DNA of 20,604 bases from a virus, in IMG/VR virus record IMGVR_UViG_3300032323_002072, positions 1 to 20,604 of that record; one strand, given 5' to 3'. The position numbers and the translations under genes were made by a program. Of this stretch, positions 14,179-20,604 are shown in pieces. Numbering within the stretch: the first letter of the stretch is position 1; each line of letters opens with the position of its first letter. The notes beneath the pieces were generated by a model. The model did no database searches and was not told the origin of the DNA. It saw only the letters and a program-made list of their open reading frames with translations.

Positions 14179-16011
14179 TTATTCTGGTTGACCTTCTCCT
14201 GTAGGTGGAGTTGTATTTGCCTCCCCGCCAAACGGTTCAGGCGTTTCTCCTCCACCAGCTTCAACTGCTGGTCCGCCACCAAACGGTGGTGGCATTTCGC
14301 TGCCACCTGAAGGCATTCCACCGCCTCCCATCGGAGATGGTTCAGCGCCACCCTCCACGGGCGCTGCTTGCGCTGCCATTTGAGCTTTCCAGCCCGGTCC
14401 CATTGCAGCGATCTGTTGAAGCTCCCACTGGAATTCAGCATCTTTTCTTCTAAACTCTCTATCAGCTAATATATCCTTGTCACTCCATTCTAGATATTTC
14501 TTCTTGGCGAAGATATCAGAAACATTCTGCGTACCGATAACACTGTTATACATTTCGACCTTTAATTGCTTCTTTTGATTTTCGCGCATCTCGAAGAATG
14601 TGCCGGGCTTGACAAATTCAATATCGATGTGTTGCTCTTCGATATCGTATTCTTCAAATTTTTCTCGTAATTTAAGATGTGTTATAAATCCTTTTTTAAT
14701 GCCTGCTGCGAATTTTTGCTGTTGACGAACAATCATCTTGGCAAATTTCAATTCTTCATTCAGCATTTGAGAACCATCAGACACTCCAGAATCTTCTTTG
14801 AGTCTGTTGGTTGGGACTTTTAGAGAGCGGTATAATTTCTTCAGGAACCAATCCAGAACATCTAGATTGCCATCACTTGGTTGACCTCCAAATGTCTGAA
14901 CATTTGTAGCTTCCTGTCCCTGTCTCTTGGCGAACCAATAACTATCCAACATGCTCTGTGGATTGTATTTTTTAACAATGTCGTTTTGATCACTATCAAA
15001 TGTTTTTGTTGACCAATATTGTTGTTGAAGTTTTCTCAAGTATGACTCCGCTTGAGGAACAGGCATTCTTCCTACATCGACATTGAAGATGAATCGAAGA
15101 GGAGCGTGTACAAGTCTATGAATGACAACACTGTCTTCGATCATGGAAAGCTGACGATATGAGCGTCTGCAATTTTCAATGAATGGAATTACGAAATCTT
15201 TAGTCTCGTTGTATTGTTCGTTATTGACATATATAATTTGATTCTCCTCAAAAGGTATATACTCATATCTATCGATTTGCTTCTTGTCTTTAGAATCAAA
15301 AATTGGTTTTTTATACAAGAATCCCTTGATCAACATGTTCTGTATGTTGCCATACACTGGATCTATATTATCCGCTGGTAAATTTTGAACTGCTAAAATA
15401 CCTTGCTTGGTATAATCCTTGTGAATGATATTCTCAAAGAATATTTCTCCTTCAATTAAAAATTGTCTAAAATAACGCCAGCCTTTATTTTTTAAATCAA
15501 AGTACTCAATGAATTTGCTGAATTCATCATGCAAGTCTTCTTTTTCTGTTGATTTTAAATTATCATTTATGAAGTTTAAAACTACAATTTCTTTATTGTC
15601 ATTGTAGTTGATACACTCATCGCAGATTTCATCCAAAGCATCAGCGACTTCTGAATACGCCGCAACCGTTCTATAGTCTCTGAGACGACCCGGTTTATCC
15701 TCAGATACAGTTGCGTACATGATGTCTCCGAAACTGGAATCATTGTGCATGAATCCATATGGAGTGTTATTGAATTCGCTGCTGAGAGCTATTGAATTTT
15801 TCGCAATAGCCTCCGGTCTTCGCATCCCAACCTTTTTGAAATACTTATATTTTGTATTTTTATTTTCGTCGGTGTCTAAAACGTCATAAGCATATGGCGA
15901 TCTTGCTTTTAGAAATGATGTCATAGATCTATCAAAAGTTGATGATCTTCCATCTCTAGCTACAAAATTTTTATTGTTGCTTTGGGTGCTTGAACTATCG
16001 GAGCCTGCCAT
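14179..16011 (-). CDS. 20: Portal vertex protein (T4 gp20-like)
   Basis: This 610-residue dodecameric portal protein forms the DNA gate at one head vertex, initiates prohead assembly and binds the packaging motor. Family blocks are 'RTVAAYSEVADALDEICDE' near residues 112-130, 'YFDLKNKGWRYFRQFLIEGEIFFE', and 'VIHRLVHAPLRFIFNVDVGRMP....AE.YL'. Further blocks are 'PSDGNLDVLDWFLKKLYRSLKVP.NRL', 'EELKFAKMIVRQQ..FA.GI' and 'FEMRENQKKQLKVEMY'. T4 gp20 is about 524 residues. The surplus is mostly a Gly/Pro/Glu-rich disordered tail from about residue 545 to the end (MGGGGMPSGG-type sequence). The ATG at 16011 follows a CTAAATA box by 6 bases; the stop of the gp15-like gene is inside that box. The flanks are gp15-like and gp13 genes. 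Confidence 0.95.
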   Translation of the reverse strand: MAGSDSSSTQSNNKNFVARDGRSSTFDRSMTSFLKARSPYAYDVLDTDENKNTKYKYFKKVGMRRPEAIAKNSIALSSEFNNTPYGFMHNDSSFGDIMYATVSEDKPGRLRDYRTVAAYSEVADALDEICDECINYNDNKEIVVLNFINDNLKSTEKEDLHDEFSKFIEYFDLKNKGWRYFRQFLIEGEIFFENIIHKDYTKQGILAVQNLPADNIDPVYGNIQNMLIKGFLYKKPIFDSKDKKQIDRYEYIPFEENQIIYVNNEQYNETKDFVIPFIENCRRSYRQLSMIEDSVVIHRLVHAPLRFIFNVDVGRMPVPQAESYLRKLQQQYWSTKTFDSDQNDIVKKYNPQSMLDSYWFAKRQGQEATNVQTFGGQPSDGNLDVLDWFLKKLYRSLKVPTNRLKEDSGVSDGSQMLNEELKFAKMIVRQQQKFAAGIKKGFITHLKLREKFEEYDIEEQHIDIEFVKPGTFFEMRENQKKQLKVEMYNSVIGTQNVSDIFAKKKYLEWSDKDILADREFRRKDAEFQWELQQIAAMGPGWKAQMAAQAAPVEGGAEPSPMGGGGMPSGGSEMPPPFGGGPAVEAGGGETPEPFGGEANTTPPTGEGQPE

Positions 16012-16017
16012 ATATCT

Positions 16018-16024
16018 TATTTAG
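16018..16024 (-). promoter_or_regulatory. CTAAATA late-promoter-like box before the portal gene
   Basis: CTAAATA, 6 bases, then the ATG at 16011. The TAA stop of the gp15-like gene (16023-16021) forms the centre of the box. Confidence 0.55.
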
Positions 16025-17127
16025 ATAATATTTAGATTAAAAGGCCAATAAGTCCACCCTGCACTATTAGAAGTTACAAAAGTAAAATTATTAAGCGCTG
16101 AAAGTGAATTTACAGGAAGATTTATTCTAGCTGTGTTGTCAGATTCAACTGTGATTAATGAATCTGGCAAACGATAAGCTGATATTGTCGGGAAATTATC
16201 CATTTTAATTTCTTCGAATGTTCCGATGGAATAATTTGAATTTGAACTCAAATACCAACTATTTGTATAGCTAAATCTCTTACCCAATATTAAAAACGAA
16301 TTATCGTAATTTGATCTGATGGTTATCGGTTCTGTAATTGGTAATATGGTTGCAGATCTGGCATAATACAAATTCGTGAATGTTGGATATGCTGATATGG
16401 ATATAGTTTCACTCTCGGTGTATTTTGCTGATAGTGCGGGGTAGCTATCATACACACTCAAACGACCAGCTAAACTAGCATTTATAAATTTATTATCTAT
16501 TTTATAAATTATACCTTCTGGATTAACGGTGGGTGGGAATAACCATCCCTTGATCGTAAAGTTGGCATCTGCTGTGATTCTATATTTATCATCTTTTGAA
16601 AGCGTAGTTGGAGCGGAATATGAAACGCTTCCAGCCCACTCAACTTGGATTCGCAATTCATCAATGAAATTGAATCCAAATTCCTCTGGAATTTTCCAAG
16701 AAACTACAAAATACGGATTACAAACAGTTGCGAAATTTTGAACTATCTGATCAATATCTTCTTTATATTTTGCAATAATGGAAACTTTAACATCCATCGT
16801 GACCGGTATGGGAGTTGGCAACTTACCCATTCGGGTGTTGTCATTCGCCATCGGTCTGTATATGTTTTGATGCTTGTGTACTACTCTGTCTGGATCTCTA
16901 GCAAGTCCAGTTTGTTCAATTGCAACAACTGGTAATGTTAGATTTTTTTCTTTGGATACAATATCATGAATTACTCGATGCTTTGGTCCATGAACATACC
17001 GAACATCTATTCTACTTTCGCTTTGTTTTGTAACTTGATTGTATCTATATATAAACGCATCGTCGAATGCTGCGGTGAACAGCATAAGCATGTCTATTTG
17101 TTCTCTATGATATGAGTATTGTATCAC
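16021..17127 (-). CDS. 15: Tail-sheath stabiliser (T4 gp15-like) with C-terminal extension
   Basis: This 368-residue protein's first 210 residues follow the gp15 pattern of environmental T4-like phages. It has 'YSYHREQ...LMLFTAAFDDAFIYRYN', 'RIDVRYVHGPKHRVIHDI', then 'LTLPVVAIEQTG' with a Leu-Pro block near 103-107. 'VTMDVKVSIIAKYKEDIDQIVQNFATVCNPYFVVSW' follows, then a strand-rich end before GWLFP. gp15 caps the sheath and tail tube at the neck end. T4 gp15 is about 272 residues; about 155 extra Ser/Thr/Tyr-rich beta residues follow here. The start is GTG: an in-frame TGA directly precedes it, and a TTAAATA box sits 5 bases upstream, the same spacing as at ATG-starting neighbours. It is the first virion gene after the replication block. 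Confidence 0.72.
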   Translation of the reverse strand: MIQYSYHREQIDMLMLFTAAFDDAFIYRYNQVTKQSESRIDVRYVHGPKHRVIHDIVSKEKNLTLPVVAIEQTGLARDPDRVVHKHQNIYRPMANDNTRMGKLPTPIPVTMDVKVSIIAKYKEDIDQIVQNFATVCNPYFVVSWKIPEEFGFNFIDELRIQVEWAGSVSYSAPTTLSKDDKYRITADANFTIKGWLFPPTVNPEGIIYKIDNKFINASLAGRLSVYDSYPALSAKYTESETISISAYPTFTNLYYARSATILPITEPITIRSNYDNSFLILGKRFSYTNSWYLSSNSNYSIGTFEEIKMDNFPTISAYRLPDSLITVESDNTARINLPVNSLSALNNFTFVTSNSAGWTYWPFNLNII

Positions 17128-17132
17128 TCAAA

Positions 17133-17139
17133 TATTTAA
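17133..17139 (-). promoter_or_regulatory. TTAAATA late-promoter-like box marking the start of the virion block
   Basis: TTAAATA, 5 bases (TTTGA), then the GTG start at 17127. It sits in the 33-base gap after the helicase gene and is the first such box met when reading from the replication genes. It supports the GTG start. Confidence 0.55.
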
Positions 17140-17160
17140 GAGAAACGATGGCTTATCGCG

Positions 17161-18777
17161 TTATTGAAGTCTATCTAAGAAATATCTTGGCAACTTTTTC
17201 TTATTTTTTGCAATAGAATCAAAAATACCACCATCTAGAATGTATGTGACACATTCATCACTTTCACTTCGAACACCTCGTCCACAAGCCTGTACGAGAG
17301 TACACAGCATCTTATTCACATACCAAGATGCATCGATTTTCATCATTTTCTCAATTCTCGACTCCTTTGTTGGAAGCCAAGGTGCTTTCATGACAATTTG
17401 AAACATAGCTAGATCTCCCTTCAGGTCAACACCATATGTCATCGATGGTGAGACCAATACAGTGCCTTTACTTGATTGCGTGTGTTTTTCTAGAATGTCT
17501 TCATTTTTAACACCGGCTTCTCGGCAAAGCAATCTATCGCTTTTTACATTATCTCTAATGTAGTCAGTGATGTATTGAGTGTGAGTGTGGATAATTCCCT
17601 TCTGACCAGCGTGTTCTTCCAATATTCCCTCAATCTGCTTGCAAATTGTAGGCAGAAGAGATTTCAAATTCTGGAAATTTATTTTTTGCTTGGCGAGAAT
17701 ATAAATGGGAGATTTCGAAGCTTCGAAATTTGAATCTACTTCTATGTAATTATAATTTTGAATGCCTAGAGTTCTGGCAAATGACGATGGATCGATGATT
17801 GTAGCACTGAGCAAAATAACATGATCAGCATTGTCAAACAGATACTTGCTGAGTTTATCAACCTTGAGTGGTGTGAATTTAATAGCTTTGTCAACTCTAT
17901 CTACGATATATTGACTATCGTAGTATGTCGATATCAACAAATCAATACTAGCCTGTAGTCTTTGAAGCTTGTTACACTCTCCATTTTTCTTGTGGAATTC
18001 TGAATCTTTATTCTTCTTATTTTTTAGATATTCCATGTATGAGCTGACATTGGATGCAATTGAAGCTGACAATTTCGTCAGCCAATTGAGTATACTGATA
18101 GCCTTATCATCCGAAGGAAATGCAGAGACTGAGGTTTCAGTCTTCATCAAAAATGGAATATCAATCTCGCAAGTAAACTGATTGACAAGTTGTTCTTCCA
18201 ATTCACTTGCTTCATCAAGCACTAGAATTTTACGACGCTTGAGATGTTCAGGCAGAGAGAAATACATGCTGTAGTTCAGAGTAGCAAATGAACTTTTCAA
18301 CATGGAGTTTCGATCATTGTAATATGTGCAACGATTACATTCCCAGCACTCTTTCTTCAATCCCTTGACATACAAACAAGGAGCATTGTCAACACTGACT
18401 TCTGGATCGTATTCGCACTGATAATTACTTTTCCCTTTCAACAGAGTTGCAAAATCGAAACTTTCTTTGTATTGATCTTGAAGAGATTTGGTGATGGTCA
18501 ATGCATACACACCAAATGGTTCAATTTCGTTGACGAATTCAACTGCATCGTCATGAAAAATACTGTAATTATTGACCTTCTCCTTCCATTCGTCAGAAGG
18601 ACCACCGGCATAGTTTGCCAATGTTGGAGCGAAAAACGATTTACCAGATCCTGTTGGCGCATTACAGATAATGAACTTTTCATTATTCGCAATACTCTTC
18701 TCAATAGAATTGAGGATCTTGACCTGATTATCATTTGGCTGATACGGCTCGGGGAAGTTTAAAATCAATTTTGACAT
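17161..18777 (-). CDS. DinG/XPD-type superfamily 2 DNA helicase with Fe-S cysteines
   Basis: This 538-residue ATP-dependent DNA helicase shows Walker A APTGSGKS at about 40-47, a cysteine cluster (C121, C134, C144, C147, C150) where XPD/DinG proteins hold a 4Fe-4S cluster, and 'ILVLDEASELEEQLV' at 184-198 (DEAS, a DEAH-type Walker B). 'VILLSATIIDPSSFARTLG' is motif III-like, and QACGRGVRSESD near 496-507 is motif VI. The family unwinds 5'-3' and removes R-loops or restarts replication. In this phage it may take the place of a T4 dda/UvsW-type helicase, which is inference. The ATG at 18777 lacks a Shine-Dalgarno sequence and a late box. The neighbours are replication or accessory genes. It is separated by 31 bases from the upstream unknown gene. 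Confidence 0.9.
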   Translation of the reverse strand: MSKLILNFPEPYQPNDNQVKILNSIEKSIANNEKFIICNAPTGSGKSFFAPTLANYAGGPSDEWKEKVNNYSIFHDDAVEFVNEIEPFGVYALTITKSLQDQYKESFDFATLLKGKSNYQCEYDPEVSVDNAPCLYVKGLKKECWECNRCTYYNDRNSMLKSSFATLNYSMYFSLPEHLKRRKILVLDEASELEEQLVNQFTCEIDIPFLMKTETSVSAFPSDDKAISILNWLTKLSASIASNVSSYMEYLKNKKNKDSEFHKKNGECNKLQRLQASIDLLISTYYDSQYIVDRVDKAIKFTPLKVDKLSKYLFDNADHVILLSATIIDPSSFARTLGIQNYNYIEVDSNFEASKSPIYILAKQKINFQNLKSLLPTICKQIEGILEEHAGQKGIIHTHTQYITDYIRDNVKSDRLLCREAGVKNEDILEKHTQSSKGTVLVSPSMTYGVDLKGDLAMFQIVMKAPWLPTKESRIEKMMKIDASWYVNKMLCTLVQACGRGVRSESDECVTYILDGGIFDSIAKNKKKLPRYFLDRLQ

Positions 18778-18808
18778 CGGGGTCAGTCTAGTCGATTTTC
18801 AGGCAATG

Positions 18809-19147
18809 TCAATCACCATTCGCAACGATGGTCAAATATCGGTTGTGAATCTTCGCAGCGTTGCTCTTGTCGCAAAGCAGCAACTTGTAATACATTTCGT
18901 CTTTGAATGGGCAGAAGGCGCTCAAGCAATAATCAAACATCACACCACCGTTTATTTTTTTAATTTTATACGGATACGGCAATTCATAATCTTTTTCAGC
19001 TCCATTCACTGATAATTTAAATTTAATGAAGAATTGTTTAGTATTGAAGATTTGCATTTTACCAGTTCTTAAAACCTTGTTATCGATCTTAAAAGTAACA
19101 TTTTTAAGAACTAACTTTTTCAATTCATCTTCTACGTGATCCATCAT
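18809..19147 (-). CDS. Conserved-looking unknown protein in the replication block
   Basis: This is a 112-residue basic protein. Residues 12-60 look like a small beta barrel: 'LVLKNVTFKIDNKVLRTGKMQIFNTKQFFIKFKL' then 'YELPYPYKI'. After that come FDYCLSAFC and a Lys/Tyr-rich helix. The pattern 'kNk.fki.nkvlr.Gk..iFn.k.f.i.F.l' resembles small unknown proteins I recall from marine T4-like phages, but it has no known function. It begins with tandem ATG codons (19147 and 19144); either may be used. The stop of the upstream gene is 2 bases before. No late box is present, consistent with early or middle expression. Confidence 0.6.
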   Translation of the reverse strand: MMDHVEDELKKLVLKNVTFKIDNKVLRTGKMQIFNTKQFFIKFKLSVNGAEKDYELPYPYKIKKINGGVMFDYCLSAFCPFKDEMYYKLLLCDKSNAAKIHNRYLTIVANGD

Positions 19148-19149
19148 AA

Positions 19150-19542
19150 TTATATAGTGTTTCTGAAATTTTCTTTTTGATCCGCTGTCATGGTATATAA
19201 ATTATCATTGAAATATTTCCAGAAAGTATCATTCGCTGGGAATTGATTCACTAAAAAACAAGCATCCATGGAAACATTCCGATAGTCTTGCATAAAAATA
19301 TCCCATGTAACCACGACATTATGTTTAACATCATCTATTTTCTTGGGGCCTTTTTGGGGCCTGAATCCTAAAGATGTTTTACCATTCAATGAATTTAAAA
19401 GCGATCTGGATTTAGTACACAGCATTCGACATATTAATTTATTTCGATGTTTTGTGCGCTCAGGTCGTCTTCTAACGAAGATGATTTCACAAACATTAAA
19501 TGCTAAGAGAACTTCCAGTTCTACTCTATCAACCTTTCTCAT
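19150..19542 (-). CDS. SH3-like beta-barrel small protein (DUF2693-like)
   Basis: This 130-residue protein has a core pattern similar to the SH3-barrel/DUF2693 proteins common in phages: 'LEVLLAFNVCEIIFVR', a basic insert, 'ICRMLCTKSRSLLN', a Pro/Lys loop, then 'NVVVTWDIFMQDYRNVSMDAC'. Family members typically read 'L..gvceV.FtK.dGt.R.m.cT', then 'V.VwDl....wR....d.i'. Here the first loop carries an Arg-rich insert (RRRPERTKHRNK) and about 30 extra C-terminal residues follow. Function in the family is not settled; nucleic-acid binding or host-takeover roles have been suggested. Its ATG overlaps the stop of the GroES-like gene by 14 bases, showing tight coupling. Confidence 0.55.
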   Translation of the reverse strand: MRKVDRVELEVLLAFNVCEIIFVRRRPERTKHRNKLICRMLCTKSRSLLNSLNGKTSLGFRPQKGPKKIDDVKHNVVVTWDIFMQDYRNVSMDACFLVNQFPANDTFWKYFNDNLYTMTADQKENFRNTI

Positions 19543-19942
19543 TCAATTTACAAATTCCAAACATTCTTTGTTCATTGATGAATAACCCATTTTTAAGTTT
19601 TCCATATCCCTCAACTTCCAAATTGGTGATTGGAATACCCATATTGTTCGGGAATACTACAATCTCACCAACACTGGTATACTTCACATTGGGTCCGATA
19701 AGAACCACAGTTCCTTTTCTCCAAGCATTGTGGACTTGGTTGATCGGAACTGCGATTCCTCCTCTGAGGATGTATTCAGAGCCATCCTCGGCTCCATGAA
19801 CATCGCAATATTCAATCAAAATGACATCATCAAATACTTTTGATAACTTGTAATCATCCAATCCGAAATCGCTTGGAAGTGCGCGATCTGCTAAATCAAT
19901 GTGGGACTTTTGTGGCGTTAATACATCTACGGATACTGACAT
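19529..19942 (-). CDS. GroES/gp31-like co-chaperonin
   Basis: This 137-residue protein has residues 35-133 that read as a GroES barrel: 'KVFDDVILIEY' (strand 1), a loop of about 15 residues, GGIAVP at 61-66, 'WRKGTVVLIGPN', then 'VGEIVVFPNNMGIPI' and 'NGLFINEQRMFGIC'. GGIAV occupies the place of the GroES mobile-loop GGIVL that docks onto GroEL. 'VG.IV.FP' and the final 'E.R..GI' are also standard. T4 gp31 lets host GroEL fold the major capsid protein. A similar job is inferred here. About 35 N-terminal residues precede the barrel. It lies directly after the clamp-loader gene, and its stop overlaps the next gene. A near-box TTAAATT lies 5 bases before the ATG. Confidence 0.68.
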   Translation of the reverse strand: MSVSVDVLTPQKSHIDLADRALPSDFGLDDYKLSKVFDDVILIEYCDVHGAEDGSEYILRGGIAVPINQVHNAWRKGTVVLIGPNVKYTSVGEIVVFPNNMGIPITNLEVEGYGKLKNGLFINEQRMFGICKLNEKG

Positions 19943-19954
19943 GTATAAATTTAA

Positions 19955-20302
19955 TTATACATTCGTATTTGTCAATGATTCCCATTCCTTTATAGAATAA
20001 AAATCAGGTATTTGTTTTTGCGCTTCGTCTTTATTTTGCGTTTTCTTAGGACGCTTAATATAATTTATTTTCTTTCTTTTAACTTTAGGAATCACATGTT
20101 CGAAAAACTTATACTGCTCTTCCGGGGTTTTAAAGATTGAATGGTATGTATTCGTAGTTTCGTTGATGTAATCAACATAATCGCAATTTCCATAAAATGA
20201 AAAATACCGATTTACCATATAAGGAGAGAATTCGTCAAGTGCGCCCGCGTCGATTTGGGCGTTCGGTTTTTCGAACAGTATGTGGTTAATTGCGTTAAAC
20301 AT
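19955..20302 (-). CDS. 62: Clamp-loader small subunit (T4 gp62-like), short form
   Basis: This 115-residue protein matches the short gp62 homologues of environmental T4-like phages in pattern. It opens MFNAINHILF, then 'EFSPYMVNRYFSFYGNCDYVDYIN', 'EEQYKFFEHVIPKVKRKKINYIKR', and a C-terminal 'DFYSIKEW' segment. Family members show 'f.Pyi.Nr.lSy..d....an..N', then 'q..fl...i.kkkRf.ki.Y'. With gp44, gp62 loads the sliding clamp on DNA. T4 gp62 is 187 residues, so this is a short form. The ATG at 20302 is chosen because it overlaps the upstream stop (ATGTTTAA) and gives the usual N-terminus. An in-frame TTG at 20323 would add 7 residues but has nothing to favour it. Confidence 0.58.
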   Translation of the reverse strand: MFNAINHILFEKPNAQIDAGALDEFSPYMVNRYFSFYGNCDYVDYINETTNTYHSIFKTPEEQYKFFEHVIPKVKRKKINYIKRPKKTQNKDEAQKQIPDFYSIKEWESLTNTNV

Positions 20303-20604
20303 ATGGAATTGAGATCTTACCAAGACCTTCGTGTTTTACAATGATATTTTTTCCTTCTTTTTTGTACAATTCGTCCAAAATCACAAATTTATTATACTCT
20401 TCGAAATTTGGAATAATATTGTATTCTTTTCCAACCAAATTTAACTCAACAAGTTGATCAAATGCTATTTTGATTATATCGGATTCTGATGTACATGTTG
20501 TGTGATAATTCAATCCTCCAAAATTATAAACATAATCTATATTAGATGAATCATCTCCTATTAGTTTATTTGATAACTTGTCATAAAATTCAGTATCTTC
20601 CCCG
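20295..20604 (-). CDS. C-terminal part of an unidentified protein (partial)
   Basis: The frame is open from the right edge through 102 visible residues to a TAA at 20297-20295, so the start lies outside the window. The in-frame TTG at 20513 is only an internal codon; the sequence before it (ending YVYNFGG) is equally protein-like. Visible sequence includes SDIIKIAFDQLVELNLVGKE, 'PNFEEYNKFVILDELYKKEGKNIIVKHEG' and the end ISIPYV. I see no motif that identifies it. The C-terminus does not look like T4 gp44, which would be the expected neighbour of a gp62-type gene. The stop overlaps the next gene's ATG by 8 bases. Confidence 0.7.
   Translation of the reverse strand, partial: GEDTEFYDKLSNKLIGDDSSNIDYVYNFGGLNYHTTCTSESDIIKIAFDQLVELNLVGKEYNIIPNFEEYNKFVILDELYKKEGKNIIVKHEGLGKISIPYV

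Noticed and set aside
14163-14441. A 92-codon minus-strand frame within the 3' end of the portal gene
   Set aside because: It overlaps the low-complexity Gly/Pro tail in another frame. Its Arg/Trp/Gln-rich product has no upstream signal, and the portal frame is certain.
17146-17158. CGAT...ATCG hairpin with following T-rich run after the helicase as a terminator
   Set aside because: Only a 4-base stem. Suggestive because it separates replication from virion genes, but not enough to annotate.
18498-18734. A 78-codon minus-strand frame inside the helicase gene
   Set aside because: It overlaps the Walker A region of the helicase in another frame, and its Arg/Ser-rich composition is typical of a shadow.
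20303-20323. TTG at 20323 as start of the gp62-like gene
   Set aside because: The ATG at 20302 gives the family-like N-terminus and a normal stop/start overlap with the upstream gene.
20295-20513. Treating the TTG at 20513 as a gene start
   Set aside because: The frame is open and protein-like right to the window edge, so this is the 3' part of a longer gene.
1-20604. tRNA genes, CRISPR arrays, insertion sequences, introns, attachment sites
   Set aside because: I saw no cloverleaf, regular direct-repeat/spacer pattern, transposase, split conserved gene or flanking direct repeats. A proper tRNA or covariance scan was not possible.

Overview
The window is a compact, AT-rich piece of a tailed-phage genome with T4-type (myovirus) morphogenesis genes. 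Every convincing gene lies on the minus strand, so the window reads from base 20604 down to base 1. No stretch longer than about 70 bases lacks a gene. Recognisable T4-family members are the portal (gp20), neck protein (gp13), tail-sheath stabiliser (gp15-like), head-completion nuclease (gp4), prohead protease (gp21) and a probable clamp-loader small subunit (gp62-like). The fibre and adhesin proteins look like those of marine or environmental T4-like phages. The host cannot be named from this sequence.

Right part (about 17160-20604): a replication and accessory block. It holds the 3' end of an unidentified gene, a gp62-like clamp-loader subunit, a GroES/gp31-like co-chaperonin, an SH3-barrel-like small protein, a conserved unknown, and a DinG/XPD-type Fe-S helicase. 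These genes are packed with overlaps or tiny gaps and lack the promoter-like box seen further on.

Middle part (about 10800-17140): virion assembly. The order is gp15-like, portal, gp13, a free-standing homing endonuclease with its own strong promoter, then gp4. Left-middle part (about 1620-10780): an adsorption or decoration block. It has two small virion-type proteins, a 908-residue coiled-coil fibre, a 78-residue relative of the fibre, a 246-residue beta-rich protein, a C1q-like protein, and five tandem paralogous LamG-like adhesins separated by 1-4 bases. Left end (1-1600): an unknown gene, the prohead protease, a lysine-rich DUF3008-like/prohead-core-like protein, and the first codons of a probable scaffold gene.

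The strongest unexplained signal is a TTAAATA/ATAAATA/CTAAATA box, the T4-type late-promoter core. It sits just 5-6 bases upstream of the start codon of nearly every lead virion gene. With T4 promoter geometry, transcription would begin at or next to the A of the ATG, giving leaderless late mRNAs. Genes inside the tandem clusters lack the box and instead use Shine-Dalgarno sequences or stop/start coupling, some of them written into the C-terminal codons of the preceding gene.
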